Shown in pieces: positions 52,555 through 60,162 of a stretch of DNA of 60,162 bases. Position numbers and translations under genes: made by a program. This DNA comes from an uncultured Collinsella sp. (GTDB lineage Bacteria > Actinomycetota > Coriobacteriia > Coriobacteriales > Coriobacteriaceae): NCBI GenBank assembly GCA_902494565.1, contig CABUTN010000009.1, positions 1-60,162 of the forward strand. Direction: 5' to 3'. The notes beneath the pieces were generated by a model, which made no database searches, had not been told where the DNA came from, and saw nothing but the letters and a program-made list of their open reading frames with translations. How positions within the stretch are numbered: position 1 is the first letter of the stretch; each line of letters starts with the position of its first letter.

Positions 52555-53106
52555 ATGACGTGCTCTTTGGTGGTTAACAGCAAGAGCGGTAATACCAGGA
52601 TGGTTTCGGGCGCGATCAAGCGCGCTCTGCAGGCTGCGGGTGTTGAGTTTGTCCATGCCGCGGCGTTGAGCGATGATGCGGATGCAGATCAGGTTGCGCT
52701 CGAGGCGCAGGGCGCCTGCGCGGCCGACACGGTGCTCGTCGGTTTTTGGTGCGACAAGGGCGCGTGCACGCCTTCGGTCGCGGCGTTGCTCTCCGCCTTG
52801 CACGGTAAGCGCGTCTTCCTGTTTGGCACCTGCGGTTTTGGCGCCGACCAGAGCTACTATCAGCAGATTATCGACCGCGTAACTTCCAATTTGGCTGGGG
52901 ATGCCGAGCTTGCGGGCTGGGCAATGTGCCAGGGCAAGATGGGCCCCGCGGTCAAGCAGCGCTACGAGGCCATGCTCGAGCAAGATCCCGACAACGCCCG
53001 ATTTAAGATGCTGCTCGACAACTGGGTTGCCGCGAAGGACCATCCCACCAAGGAGGACCTGGGCAACATGGCCGCAGCCGCCAAGAAGGCTGTGCTGGGC
53101 GAGTAG
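52555..53106 (+). CDS. Flavodoxin-like protein
   Basis: 183 residues. The N-terminus VVNSKSGNTRMVSGAIKRAL (about 6-25) is the FMN phosphate-binding loop of flavodoxins, followed by VLVGFWCDKGACTPSV (about 62-77) and FLFGTCGFGADQSYY, similar to flavodoxin-fold proteins of gut anaerobes used in electron transfer to enzymes. The C-terminal ~40 residues are extra. The ATG at 52555 is preferred; GTG at 52549 is in frame and has GAGG four bases upstream. It has its own upstream region and is followed by a terminator. Confidence 0.88.
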   Translation: MTCSLVVNSKSGNTRMVSGAIKRALQAAGVEFVHAAALSDDADADQVALEAQGACAADTVLVGFWCDKGACTPSVAALLSALHGKRVFLFGTCGFGADQSYYQQIIDRVTSNLAGDAELAGWAMCQGKMGPAVKQRYEAMLEQDPDNARFKMLLDNWVAAKDHPTKEDLGNMAAAAKKAVLGE

Positions 53107-53464
53107 CTTCGTCGTTTGTGGTGCTTCGTGCAAAACAATACAAATGTGAAAGCCTCGAAATCCTCGAGGCTTTTTTCTTGACGCTCGTGGGCGCAACGAT
53201 GGCAAGCGTCTGGGGCGATATTTTCCATCGCCCTGATGACGAGGCCGTCCTGGACGACACGCTCGCATGCGTTCGCTGGATGTATTCAGAGTGGGACACG
53301 GTTTCCGGATGCAAAAAAGGCCACATGACGTGGCCTTTAACTTATATATGTTGCGGGTGCCCCCATGACAAGCCGCGCTTCAACAACAAGGCGTCTGTCC
53401 GAGCAGGGAACCTTATATGCCTCCGTCCGGACAGACGTTTCAGTTATGAACTCGCAGCTAGTCG
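53107..53464. other. Gap with hairpins and no supported gene
   Basis: Contains a terminator (AAGCCTCG/CGAGGCTT, TTTTTT, 53149-53176), a hairpin AAAGGCCAC/GTGGCCTTT (53316-53338) and CGTCTGTCCG/CGGACAGACG (53392-53437). The last two lie past the end of the LTA synthase-like gene and may end its transcript. A partly open frame starting at 53118 has no family signal and overlaps the next gene. Confidence 0.6.
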
Positions 53465-55765
53465 CTACTTGATCTTGGTCGTACCCGGTGCCAGGTTGGG
53501 GTCGGTCTCGTTGGCCTCGGTCTGGAAGTGCTTGGTGTAGACGTTCTTGCCGTCGCGGAACATCTCGTAGTACTGCATCTTGGCGTAATCCTCGCGCGCC
53601 TTGGTTGCGGCTGCGGCAGCGGCGTCGTCACCGGTGACGTTGGAGGAGAGCGCCCAGCGCAGGCTGGCGTCCTCGTAGCCCACCGAGTTGATGGCGGGCA
53701 GCGACTTACGCAGCGTCATGTGCGCTTTCTGGTAGTCGGTCAGCGGGGCGCCGATCAGCTGCATCAGCTGGGTGGACAGGTAGTTGGTGGACAGGTCGTC
53801 GGTCTCGCTCGTCTGGTCGCAGCCGGCAACGTCGTAGTTGGCCCAGATGATGTAGTCGGTCTGCCACAGGCGCTCCTGATGCGTAGCATCGTCTTCGCCG
53901 GTAAACCACTTGTCATTGAACTTGGACGGGAAGAACGGCTGGTGGTCGCCCCAGAATACCACGACCACCTTACGGTCGAGCTTGCTCAGGGCGTTGAGGA
54001 AGTAGCGCAGCGCCTGGTCGGACTGCTCGATGCACGAGACATACTCGTCGACATCGGAGAGCGTGCCGTCCTCGAGGGTCTTGGCGTCCAAATCGGTCGT
54101 GTCGATATTCAGGTGCATCTGCTTGTCGACCGGCAGCAGGCCCGTATCGTAGCCCGAGTGGTTCTGCATGGTCACGTCGAAGATAAACTGCGGATCGGCG
54201 TTCTGGTCGAGCAGCTCAAGAATCTTGTCGTAGGTAGCCTGGTCGGTCACCATGCCGCGCAGGGTGTCGGCTCCCTGGAAGTCATTGATAGACAGGAACT
54301 GGTCAAAGCCAAAGTCCTTGTAGACGTTCTCGCGGTTCCAGTTGGTCGCGTGGTTGGGGTGCATGGCCGTGGTGGAATAGCCGAGCGATTTGAACTGTTC
54401 TGCCAGGTTCCCGGTCGTCTCCATGTTGTAGATGGTGTAGGGGTACACGCCCGAGCCCAGGTTGGCCATGGAGTTGCCGGTCATAAACTCAAACTCGGTA
54501 TTGGCGGTACCGCCGCCGTAGGCGCTCACATAGAGCTTGCCGCGGCTGAGGCAGTTGGACAGGTTCTTAAAGTACTGCGGGCCCTCGTAGCCGGCGCGCA
54601 TGTTCTGGTAGATCGAAAGGTCTGAGAAGGTCTCGTTCATGATGGCGATGACCGTGGGCTTCTCGCTGTCGAACTGCTCCTTTGCGGCGGCGCGCTCGTC
54701 GCTCTTGGCCGCGTCGGACTTGTCGTAGGCCTTGGCGTACTTTTTGAGCGTGGCCTTGGCATCGTCGACGGAGTAGTCGGCGGGTTTGGGCGGCTTGATG
54801 GACTGCGCCGCACTAATAAAGGCGGGCAGGTAGCCCTCGCGCCAGTAGCTCTCGAGCGGGCGCCAGGTGTAGACGGTGATGCCGAGGGTGTTGTAGTAGT
54901 CGATGAGCGCGACATGCGCGGTTACGCCGCCCAGGCACAGCACTGCCACGAGCAGGTTGGTGAGCAGCATGCGCTTGGCGTTGGCGGCACCCTTCTGACG
55001 GTGCGGTGCCACCAGGCCGGCGTACTCGCACAGCAGCATGGCGATGGCGGTAAAGCCCATGGACAGCACGCAGAACAGCGAGATGGAGAAGGTGTAGCCG
55101 GTGCCGGCGACCGCGGCGGCGGTGGAGATGGCCGAAAGGTCGCCCGGCTGGATGGGCATGGATTTAAACGTGATGACGAAGAACTCGGCAATGCCCAGGA
55201 CAAAGAGGGCAAAGGCCAGGACCGCGGGAGCTACGCCGTGGCGCTGGAACAGGAAGAACAGGCCGACCATGAGCACGGTGATGATGGCCCACTCGAGCAG
55301 GATGCACAGGGGGTAGACCCAGGTAAAGTCGTGGTTGGACGAGACCTCCATGCCCAGCAGCGCAAAGACGCCGGCGAGCAGCAGGCACAGGACGGCGGCG
55401 ACGAGTGGTTTGCCCACAAAGGCGCCGCGCAGGCGGGCGAGCTTGCCGGTGGGGGCGGGGGCGTCGGGCTTGGCGAACGCAAAGACGCGCGGGGCGATGC
55501 GGTCGCGTGCGATGCTGGCCCAAGCGCAGCCGGTGAGGATGGCGTTGGTCAGGATGAGCATCACAAAGGCGAGCGGCTCGTTTTGGGCGACGAGGCCAAT
55601 GGCGCCCCAAATGGTCAAAAAGAGCTGGAACAGGCCGAAGGCGACGCTCCACCCAAGAGCGCTTTTGGCAACGGTGCCCGACTGAGCGCAAATGGCCTTG
55701 GCCTCGCGCAAGACAAGGTAGACGGTCGCCGCAAGACCGACGAGCGAGATGGCGGCAGCGAACAT
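53465..55765 (-). CDS. LTA synthase-family membrane sulfatase-fold enzyme
   Basis: 766 residues. About seven hydrophobic helices (1-~300) precede an extracellular sulfatase-like domain. Active-site candidates: Thr in IMNETFSDLSIYQ (metal/nucleophile), and later SAYGGGTANTEFEFMTG, TAMHPNHATNWNR, and the metal motif VVFWGDHQPFF, all standard in LtaS/OpgB enzymes. These transfer glycerol-phosphate (or phosphoethanolamine) units to lipoteichoic acid or other envelope glycans. The N-terminus is set at ATG 55765 because GAGGAG lies ten bases upstream; an upstream GTG lacks one. It is divergent from the nitroreductase gene. Confidence 0.9.
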   Translation of the reverse strand: MFAAAISLVGLAATVYLVLREAKAICAQSGTVAKSALGWSVAFGLFQLFLTIWGAIGLVAQNEPLAFVMLILTNAILTGCAWASIARDRIAPRVFAFAKPDAPAPTGKLARLRGAFVGKPLVAAVLCLLLAGVFALLGMEVSSNHDFTWVYPLCILLEWAIITVLMVGLFFLFQRHGVAPAVLAFALFVLGIAEFFVITFKSMPIQPGDLSAISTAAAVAGTGYTFSISLFCVLSMGFTAIAMLLCEYAGLVAPHRQKGAANAKRMLLTNLLVAVLCLGGVTAHVALIDYYNTLGITVYTWRPLESYWREGYLPAFISAAQSIKPPKPADYSVDDAKATLKKYAKAYDKSDAAKSDERAAAKEQFDSEKPTVIAIMNETFSDLSIYQNMRAGYEGPQYFKNLSNCLSRGKLYVSAYGGGTANTEFEFMTGNSMANLGSGVYPYTIYNMETTGNLAEQFKSLGYSTTAMHPNHATNWNRENVYKDFGFDQFLSINDFQGADTLRGMVTDQATYDKILELLDQNADPQFIFDVTMQNHSGYDTGLLPVDKQMHLNIDTTDLDAKTLEDGTLSDVDEYVSCIEQSDQALRYFLNALSKLDRKVVVVFWGDHQPFFPSKFNDKWFTGEDDATHQERLWQTDYIIWANYDVAGCDQTSETDDLSTNYLSTQLMQLIGAPLTDYQKAHMTLRKSLPAINSVGYEDASLRWALSSNVTGDDAAAAAATKAREDYAKMQYYEMFRDGKNVYTKHFQTEANETDPNLAPGTTKIK

Positions 55766-55978
55766 GCTGAGACTCCTCACAAACTAAAACGTACGAAAGC
55801 GGGGGTTTACCCGATTGTTACCAAGATATGCGCTGCAATTGGTGGCTGCGCACAACAACCAGCCATATTAACGCGCACGTGCGGCGGTGTGGCGCAATGT
55901 AGTGGCGACCTGCGCGATAATGGACGGGAATTACACGGAAACGTAAAGGCTTCTTAAAGAATTAGCGAGGATAGAGCT

Positions 55979-56854
55979 ATGGGCGAGCAGGTTTGTATGA
56001 CGGGTGCCGAGTACTGCGGCGGAGCTGCGGGCGTGGATACGAACGGTTATCCGGTCGAGACTACGGGCAATGCGGTGCTGGACACGTTGGAGCACCGTTC
56101 CTCCACGCGTGCCTTCGCGCGTGATGACGACGACCGTCCCGTGGCGGTGACCGACGAGCAGCGGGCGGCAATTTTGCATGCGGCGAGTCGCGCGCCGTCG
56201 GCGGGCGCCATGATGATGTATTCCATCGTGAGCATTCGCGAGCAGGCTACGCTCGACCGCCTGGCCGACCTGTGCGACCAGCAGCCCATGATCGCCAAGG
56301 CGCCCTGGGCACTAATATTTGTGGTCGACTATGCCAAGTGGATCGATCTGTTTGAGCATGTGGGTTGCTTTGAGCCCGAGTTTGTAGAGCGTACGGGCAA
56401 GGCGCCCCGCCGCGCGCCGGGTCTGGGCGACTTTGCCATCGCGGCGCAGGATGCCGTGATCGCCGCCCAAAACGCCGTGGTCGCCGCCGAGGCCCTGGGG
56501 CTGGGGAGCTGCTACATCGGCGATGTTATCGAGAACGCCGAGGAAGTTGCCGAGCTGCTCGATCTGCCGCCCTATACCATGCCGCTATCGATGCTCATCA
56601 TCGGCACGCCCCGCAAGGAGCGTCCGGCGATTGCGCATCCTGTGGTGAACCTGGTGCACGAGGAACGCTACCGCCGTGCGGACGCTGCGACTATGGATGC
56701 GCAGGTGGCCGAGATGGACACGATGTTTCGCCCGCATGCCCGCGAGGTGGGGGAGCGCGTCGTGGACATCTATACCCGTAAGCACACGAGTCCCTTTATG
56801 GCCGAGATGAGCCGCTCCATGGAGTGGTGGTTCAAAAACTGGCTCGGAAAATGA
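55979..56854 (+). CDS. Nitroreductase-family flavoprotein
   Basis: 291 residues, longer than the 173-residue relative at 34456. The FMN-binding start is EHRSSTRAFARDDDD (38-52), then RAPSAGAMMMYSIV (71-84), AAEALGLGSCYIGDV (about 164-178) and the C-terminal LGLGS region that contacts the flavin. This layout fits the NfsA/FRP type that uses NADPH for nitro compounds. The start at 55979 has GCGAGG upstream. A stem-loop starts one base after its stop. Confidence 0.88.
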   Translation: MGEQVCMTGAEYCGGAAGVDTNGYPVETTGNAVLDTLEHRSSTRAFARDDDDRPVAVTDEQRAAILHAASRAPSAGAMMMYSIVSIREQATLDRLADLCDQQPMIAKAPWALIFVVDYAKWIDLFEHVGCFEPEFVERTGKAPRRAPGLGDFAIAAQDAVIAAQNAVVAAEALGLGSCYIGDVIENAEEVAELLDLPPYTMPLSMLIIGTPRKERPAIAHPVVNLVHEERYRRADAATMDAQVAEMDTMFRPHAREVGERVVDIYTRKHTSPFMAEMSRSMEWWFKNWLGK

Positions 56855-56855
56855 C

Positions 56856-56890
56856 GAATGTGACAAAGGGGCAGTCCCTTTGTCACATTC
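56856..56890. repeat. TGTGACAAAGGG palindrome starting at a stop codon
   Basis: GAATGTGACAAAGGG (56856-56870) pairs perfectly with CCCTTTGTCACATTC (56876-56890) around GCAGT. It begins one base after the nitroreductase stop. The left arm matches the element at 39977. Confidence 0.88.
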
Positions 56891-57013
56891 CATATCGCCG
56901 CGGTAGCCTAAAGACTGTATAAATCTTTATCTAGCTGGGAAAACAGTGCCGTGCAAGCGCAGGTCGATTACCTATAATCCCTTCGAACATTAAAGTTGGG
57001 AGGAAACCGGCTT

Positions 57014-59041
57014 ATGGAACAAAAGGCCAAGGAGGCAGCCTCGCACGCTGCGATTCCTGTGAGCATCTCGGCGATGCTCGTCACGCTGGGCGTGGTGTAT
57101 GGTGATATCGGCACCAGCCCTATGTATGTAACCAAGGCGCTCGTTGCCGGCAACGGCGGCATCGGAAGCGTCACGGAGGAGTTCGTGCTCGGCGCGCTCT
57201 CCCTTGTCGTGTGGACGGTCACGTTGCTGACCACCATCAAGTATGTGCTCATCTCGCTGCGCGCCGATAACCATGGTGAGGGCGGCATCTTTGCCCTGTA
57301 CAGCCTGGTCAAGCGTTGCGGCAAGTGGCTTATCATCCCCGCCATGCTGGGTGGCGCCGCGTTGCTCGCCGACGGCATCCTGACGCCGGCCGTTACCGTT
57401 ACCACGGCCATCGAGGGCCTGCGCACTATCCCGGCGGTTCATGCCGTGCTGGGCGATGACCAGGGCCGCGTCGTCGCCATTACGCTCGCCATCATCATCG
57501 TGCTCTTCTTGGTACAGCGCATCGGTACGGCCAAGATCGGTCACGCCTTTGGCCCCATCATGACGCTGTGGTTCCTATTCCTGGGCGGCACGGGTCTGTT
57601 CTTCGTCTTCCAGCACCCCGCCGTGCTGCTGTGCCTCAACCCGCTCCGCGGCATCGCCTTTTTGTTGAGCCCCAACAACCACGCGGGCATCATGATTCTG
57701 GGCAGCTGCTTCCTCGCCACCACCGGTGCCGAGGCGCTCTACTCCGACATGGGCCACGTCGGCCGCGGCAATATCTACGCTACCTGGCCGTTCGTTAAGT
57801 GCTGCCTGCTGCTGTCCTATATGGGCCAGGGCGCTTGGCTTATGAACAACGCTGCCAACCCCGAGCTCATGGGCATTGCCGATCTCAACCCGTTCTACCA
57901 GATGCTCGCCCCGGGCCTGCGCCCGTTTGCCGTCGGCCTTTCCACCGTCGCGGCCATCATTGCCTCGCAGGCGCTTATCACCGGCGCATTCTCGCTGGTG
58001 TCCGAGGCCAGCCGTCTGGACCTCATGCCGCACATGCAGGTCTTCTACCCTGCCGAGACCAAGGGCCAGCTCTACATCCCCATGGTCAACAACGTCATGC
58101 TTGTCGGCTGCGTCATTGTGGTGCTGCTGTTCCAGAACTCGGCGCATATGGAAGCCGCCTACGGCCTTGCCATTACGCTGACTATGATGTGCACCACGCT
58201 GCTGCTCTTCTTCTACCTGCACGAGGAGCGCAAGCTCAAGGTTGCTCCGTGGATTTTCGCGGCCTTCTTCCTTTTGCTCGAAGGCTTCTTCTTCGTGAGC
58301 TCGCTCACCAAGTTCTTCCACGGCGGCTATTTCACCATCCTCATGGCCGCGCTCATCATGGGCATCATGGTGTGCTGGTACAACGGTACGGCTGTTGAGC
58401 AGCGCCAGTTTACGCTGCTGCCGCTGCGCAGCTACCTGCCGCAGCTCAAGCGCCTTCGCGATGACGATCGCTACGAGCGCCTGAGCGACAACATCGTGTA
58501 CCTGACCAAGGACACCCATACCGACTACATCGACCGTGATATCGTCTACTCGATCTTGGACAAGCATCCCAAGCGCGCTCGCGCCTGGTGGTTCGTGAAT
58601 GTCGAGACCATGGACGAGCCGCATACCTTTGCCTATTCGGTCGAGACGTTCGGCACCGACTACGTGTTCCGCGTGCATCTGTACCTGGGCTACAAGATCA
58701 ACCAGCGCGTCAATGCCTATCTGCGTCAGGTTGTTCAGGACCTGGCTGCCACCGGCGAGCTGCCGCCGCAGACGCATGACTACTCGGTCTACAAGGATCC
58801 GGGTAACATCGGTACGTTCAAGTTCGTCCTGATCCGTAAACTTCTGGCGCCCGAAAGCGACGTTGAGCCCAGCGAGCGCACGGCCATCACGCTCAAGTAC
58901 ATCATCCGCCGCGCCGCCGGCACGCCTGCGCGTTGGTATGGCCTGGAGAACTCCAACGTGAGCTTTGAGTACGTGCCGCTGTTCACCAAGTTCAAGGCCG
59001 TGAACAAGATGCAGCGCCTGGCCCCCAACGAGCGGCCGTAG
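57014..59041 (+). CDS. kup: Kup-family potassium uptake protein
   Basis: 675 residues. A KUP/HAK potassium-proton symporter with about 12 membrane helices (20-~440) and a cytoplasmic C-terminal domain. The start GVVYGDIGTSPMYV (about 26-39) is the family signature; RADNHGEGGIFALYSLV and GDGILTPAVTVTTAIEGL-type motifs (seen as ADGILTPAVTVTTAIEG) follow. GGAGG lies upstream of ATG 57014. A small membrane-protein gene and a KdpD-like sensor follow in the same direction, suggesting a potassium locus. Confidence 0.95.
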   Translation: MEQKAKEAASHAAIPVSISAMLVTLGVVYGDIGTSPMYVTKALVAGNGGIGSVTEEFVLGALSLVVWTVTLLTTIKYVLISLRADNHGEGGIFALYSLVKRCGKWLIIPAMLGGAALLADGILTPAVTVTTAIEGLRTIPAVHAVLGDDQGRVVAITLAIIIVLFLVQRIGTAKIGHAFGPIMTLWFLFLGGTGLFFVFQHPAVLLCLNPLRGIAFLLSPNNHAGIMILGSCFLATTGAEALYSDMGHVGRGNIYATWPFVKCCLLLSYMGQGAWLMNNAANPELMGIADLNPFYQMLAPGLRPFAVGLSTVAAIIASQALITGAFSLVSEASRLDLMPHMQVFYPAETKGQLYIPMVNNVMLVGCVIVVLLFQNSAHMEAAYGLAITLTMMCTTLLLFFYLHEERKLKVAPWIFAAFFLLLEGFFFVSSLTKFFHGGYFTILMAALIMGIMVCWYNGTAVEQRQFTLLPLRSYLPQLKRLRDDDRYERLSDNIVYLTKDTHTDYIDRDIVYSILDKHPKRARAWWFVNVETMDEPHTFAYSVETFGTDYVFRVHLYLGYKINQRVNAYLRQVVQDLAATGELPPQTHDYSVYKDPGNIGTFKFVLIRKLLAPESDVEPSERTAITLKYIIRRAAGTPARWYGLENSNVSFEYVPLFTKFKAVNKMQRLAPNERP

Positions 59042-59102
59042 GCGCCGACGGGTTGCACGGAGTTGGTTTTCGATGGACAAGATTGAGACCGGGGAGGCAA
59101 AC

Positions 59103-59297
59103 ATGGACGCAAAGATGCTTGATGGCCGCGAGGTGGTTGCCGAGCTGGTACGTGAGGCACGCGCCGACGCCGCCGGAGATCGGTTCTTTACGAATCGTGC
59201 CAACATGGACATGGCCGACCGCGTAATTTCGATCGTGGCACTGGTATTTGGAGCGGTGTGCGTGTGTGCCCTGCTCGCGCACGTGCTGTTTGTCTAG
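59103..59297 (+). CDS. Small membrane protein between kup and the sensor gene
   Basis: 64 residues from ATG 59103, which has GGGGAGG six bases upstream; ATG 59073 would add ten residues without a site. A polar first part (DGREVVAELVREARADA) is followed by one hydrophobic helix (about 40-60, VISIVALVFGAVCVCALLAHVLF). I do not recognise a family. The location between a K+ transporter and a K+-type sensor suggests a regulatory micro-protein, but it is only a guess. Repeat element B follows. Confidence 0.65.
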   Translation: MDAKMLDGREVVAELVREARADAAGDRFFTNRANMDMADRVISIVALVFGAVCVCALLAHVLFV

Positions 59298-59329
59298 CGA
59301 CCGCCGGCCGTAGAAGGCTTTACACTTGG

Positions 59330-59380
59330 AACCACCACAAGGGAAACCACCACAAAGGTGCCTGTCCCTTTGTGGTGGTT
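59330..59380. repeat. GGTGCCTGTCCC stem-loop, form B
   Basis: AACCACCACAAAGG (59345-59358) pairs perfectly with CCTTTGTGGTGGTT (59367-59380) around TGCCTGTC. A partial extra arm AACCACCACAAGG lies at 59330. The same core and arms occur at 27998. TTTTT follows on the plus strand. Confidence 0.85.
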
Positions 59381-59409
59381 TTTGTTTTTGAGAGAGGGGC
59401 GGGGCGCTG

Positions 59410-60162
59410 ATGGACGTCCGTACGGACGGCGATATTGCCGATAGCTTTTGGTGGCGGCGCACAACGCTGACGCGCCGCACTCCTCTGTATGACGCCTGCG
59501 TATCGGTGGGGCTGCTGGTCGCGGCGACGATTGTGGGCGCGCTGCTCGACCATCCGGGTCTCGCGCCGAGCATCATGATCGTCTATGTGTTCGCCGTTCA
59601 GCTGTGCGCATTCTTTACCTGGAGTCGCCTGTATTGCCTGCTGAGCTCGGCTGTCGCCGTGGCGATCTACAACTTCTTGTTTGTCGACCCGCGCTGCTCG
59701 CTGTCGTTTATCGACCGTGTCTATCCCGGCATGTTCTTCATCATGTTTGTGGTCTCGCTTGTGTCGAGCTCGATTGCGTTGGCCCTGCGCCGTGCCCTGG
59801 CGCAGGCCGCTGCCAGCGACCGCCGCACGCATATGGTGCTCGAGACCAACCGCATGCTGCAGCGCTGCGCCGACGAGCAACAGATCGTTCACGCCATGGC
59901 CACGCAGCTGGCGCGTCTTTCGGGTTGTCCGGTCGTGTGGTACAGCGCTGACGCCGAGGGCGATGACCTGCTGCCGCGTGCGACATACACGGCCGTGGGC
60001 GATGCTGCGCCGGTGCACGAACTGGCGCCGCAGATGCCGCCGCGGCTCTCGGCGTCCGCCTATGTGGGAACGCCGCTCGATGCCACCTATGGCGGCTCGG
60101 CGTTTTATGGCATCTACCTGACGGTTCGCACGGGCGACGGCTTCGTCCGCTCGGGCGACCCC
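59410..60162 (+). CDS. KdpD-like sensor histidine kinase, N-terminal part (cut by the window)
   Basis: 251 codons to the window edge, no stop. A short N-terminus (1-~24) is followed directly by four hydrophobic helices (about 28-125; IMIVYVFAVQLCAFFTW, FLFVDPRCSLSF) that form the DUF4118 domain of KdpD, then a helical linker and the start of a GAF-like domain (LSGCPVVWY). The large cytoplasmic KdpD-N and Usp domains of the classic KdpD are absent. The kinase core must lie beyond 60162. The start ATG 59410 has GGGGCGGGG upstream only, so it is uncertain. It probably senses K+ or osmotic state and forms a locus with kup. Confidence 0.8.
   Translation, partial: MDVRTDGDIADSFWWRRTTLTRRTPLYDACVSVGLLVAATIVGALLDHPGLAPSIMIVYVFAVQLCAFFTWSRLYCLLSSAVAVAIYNFLFVDPRCSLSFIDRVYPGMFFIMFVVSLVSSSIALALRRALAQAAASDRRTHMVLETNRMLQRCADEQQIVHAMATQLARLSGCPVVWYSADAEGDDLLPRATYTAVGDAAPVHELAPQMPPRLSASAYVGTPLDATYGGSAFYGIYLTVRTGDGFVRSGDP

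Noticed and set aside
53118..53540. A possible small protein of about 140 codons
   Set aside because: It overlaps the LTA synthase-like gene on the other strand, contains terminator hairpins and has no motif or ribosome-binding site.

Overview
This 60 kb GC-rich window looks like a chromosome segment of a gut Coriobacteriia bacterium, most likely Collinsella or a close relative. That is an inference from gene content (split transketolase, LTA-synthase-type sulfatase, LarE, many PTS/LacI genes, sortase-type surface protein), conserved Gram-positive synteny (tilS-hpt-ftsH; tadA next to the SRP RNA gene) and codon usage. No phage, plasmid, insertion-sequence transposase or CRISPR array was seen.

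Layout. 0-2.3 kb: 3' end of a 5S rRNA gene, a small tail-anchored protein, an Hsp20 chaperone and a WalJ-type metallo-hydrolase. 2.3-6.8 kb: tilS-hpt-ftsH. 6.9-10.6 kb: a PLP aminotransferase, a PHP hydrolase and a TrmA/RumA-type RNA methyltransferase. 10.9-13.3 kb: a polar amino acid ABC importer operon. 13.5-17.9 kb: an EF-G-like factor with degenerate GTPase motifs, a surface/secreted nuclease and a LacI regulator. 18.3-24.4 kb: a fructose-family PTS operon with a GatZ-like protein, a fructose-6-phosphate aldolase/transaldolase, split transketolase and EIIA, probably controlled by the divergent LacI protein. 25-34 kb: larE, a HAD phosphatase, a second LacI regulator, glmS, a GntR regulator, a YeiH transporter, a degenerate NtrC-like regulator and a membrane protein. 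34-40 kb: a nitroreductase, a small unknown protein and a marR-ABC-ABC drug-exporter operon. 40-48.5 kb: cysE, a DedA protein, ilvE, lemA, a TetR regulator, tRNA-Ser(UGA), a tadA-glycerate kinase fusion, the SRP RNA and a sortase-anchored coiled-coil protein. 48.7-60.2 kb: a second heterodimeric ABC exporter, a flavodoxin-like protein, an LTA synthase-like enzyme, a nitroreductase, Kup, a micro-membrane protein and the start of a KdpD-like sensor kinase cut by the window edge.

Main points of interest: the in-frame fusion of tRNA adenosine deaminase TadA to glycerate kinase; the PTS/GatZ/aldolase/transketolase locus, which reads like a self-contained sugar pathway; a family of GGGACA/TGTCCC stem-loops, four of which begin at or within one base of a stop codon; several long nested palindromes (up to 41-bp perfect arms) between genes; an eight-copy TTAGAGAGA array in an AT-rich gap; and two mutually exclusive hairpins in the leader of the GatZ-like gene.
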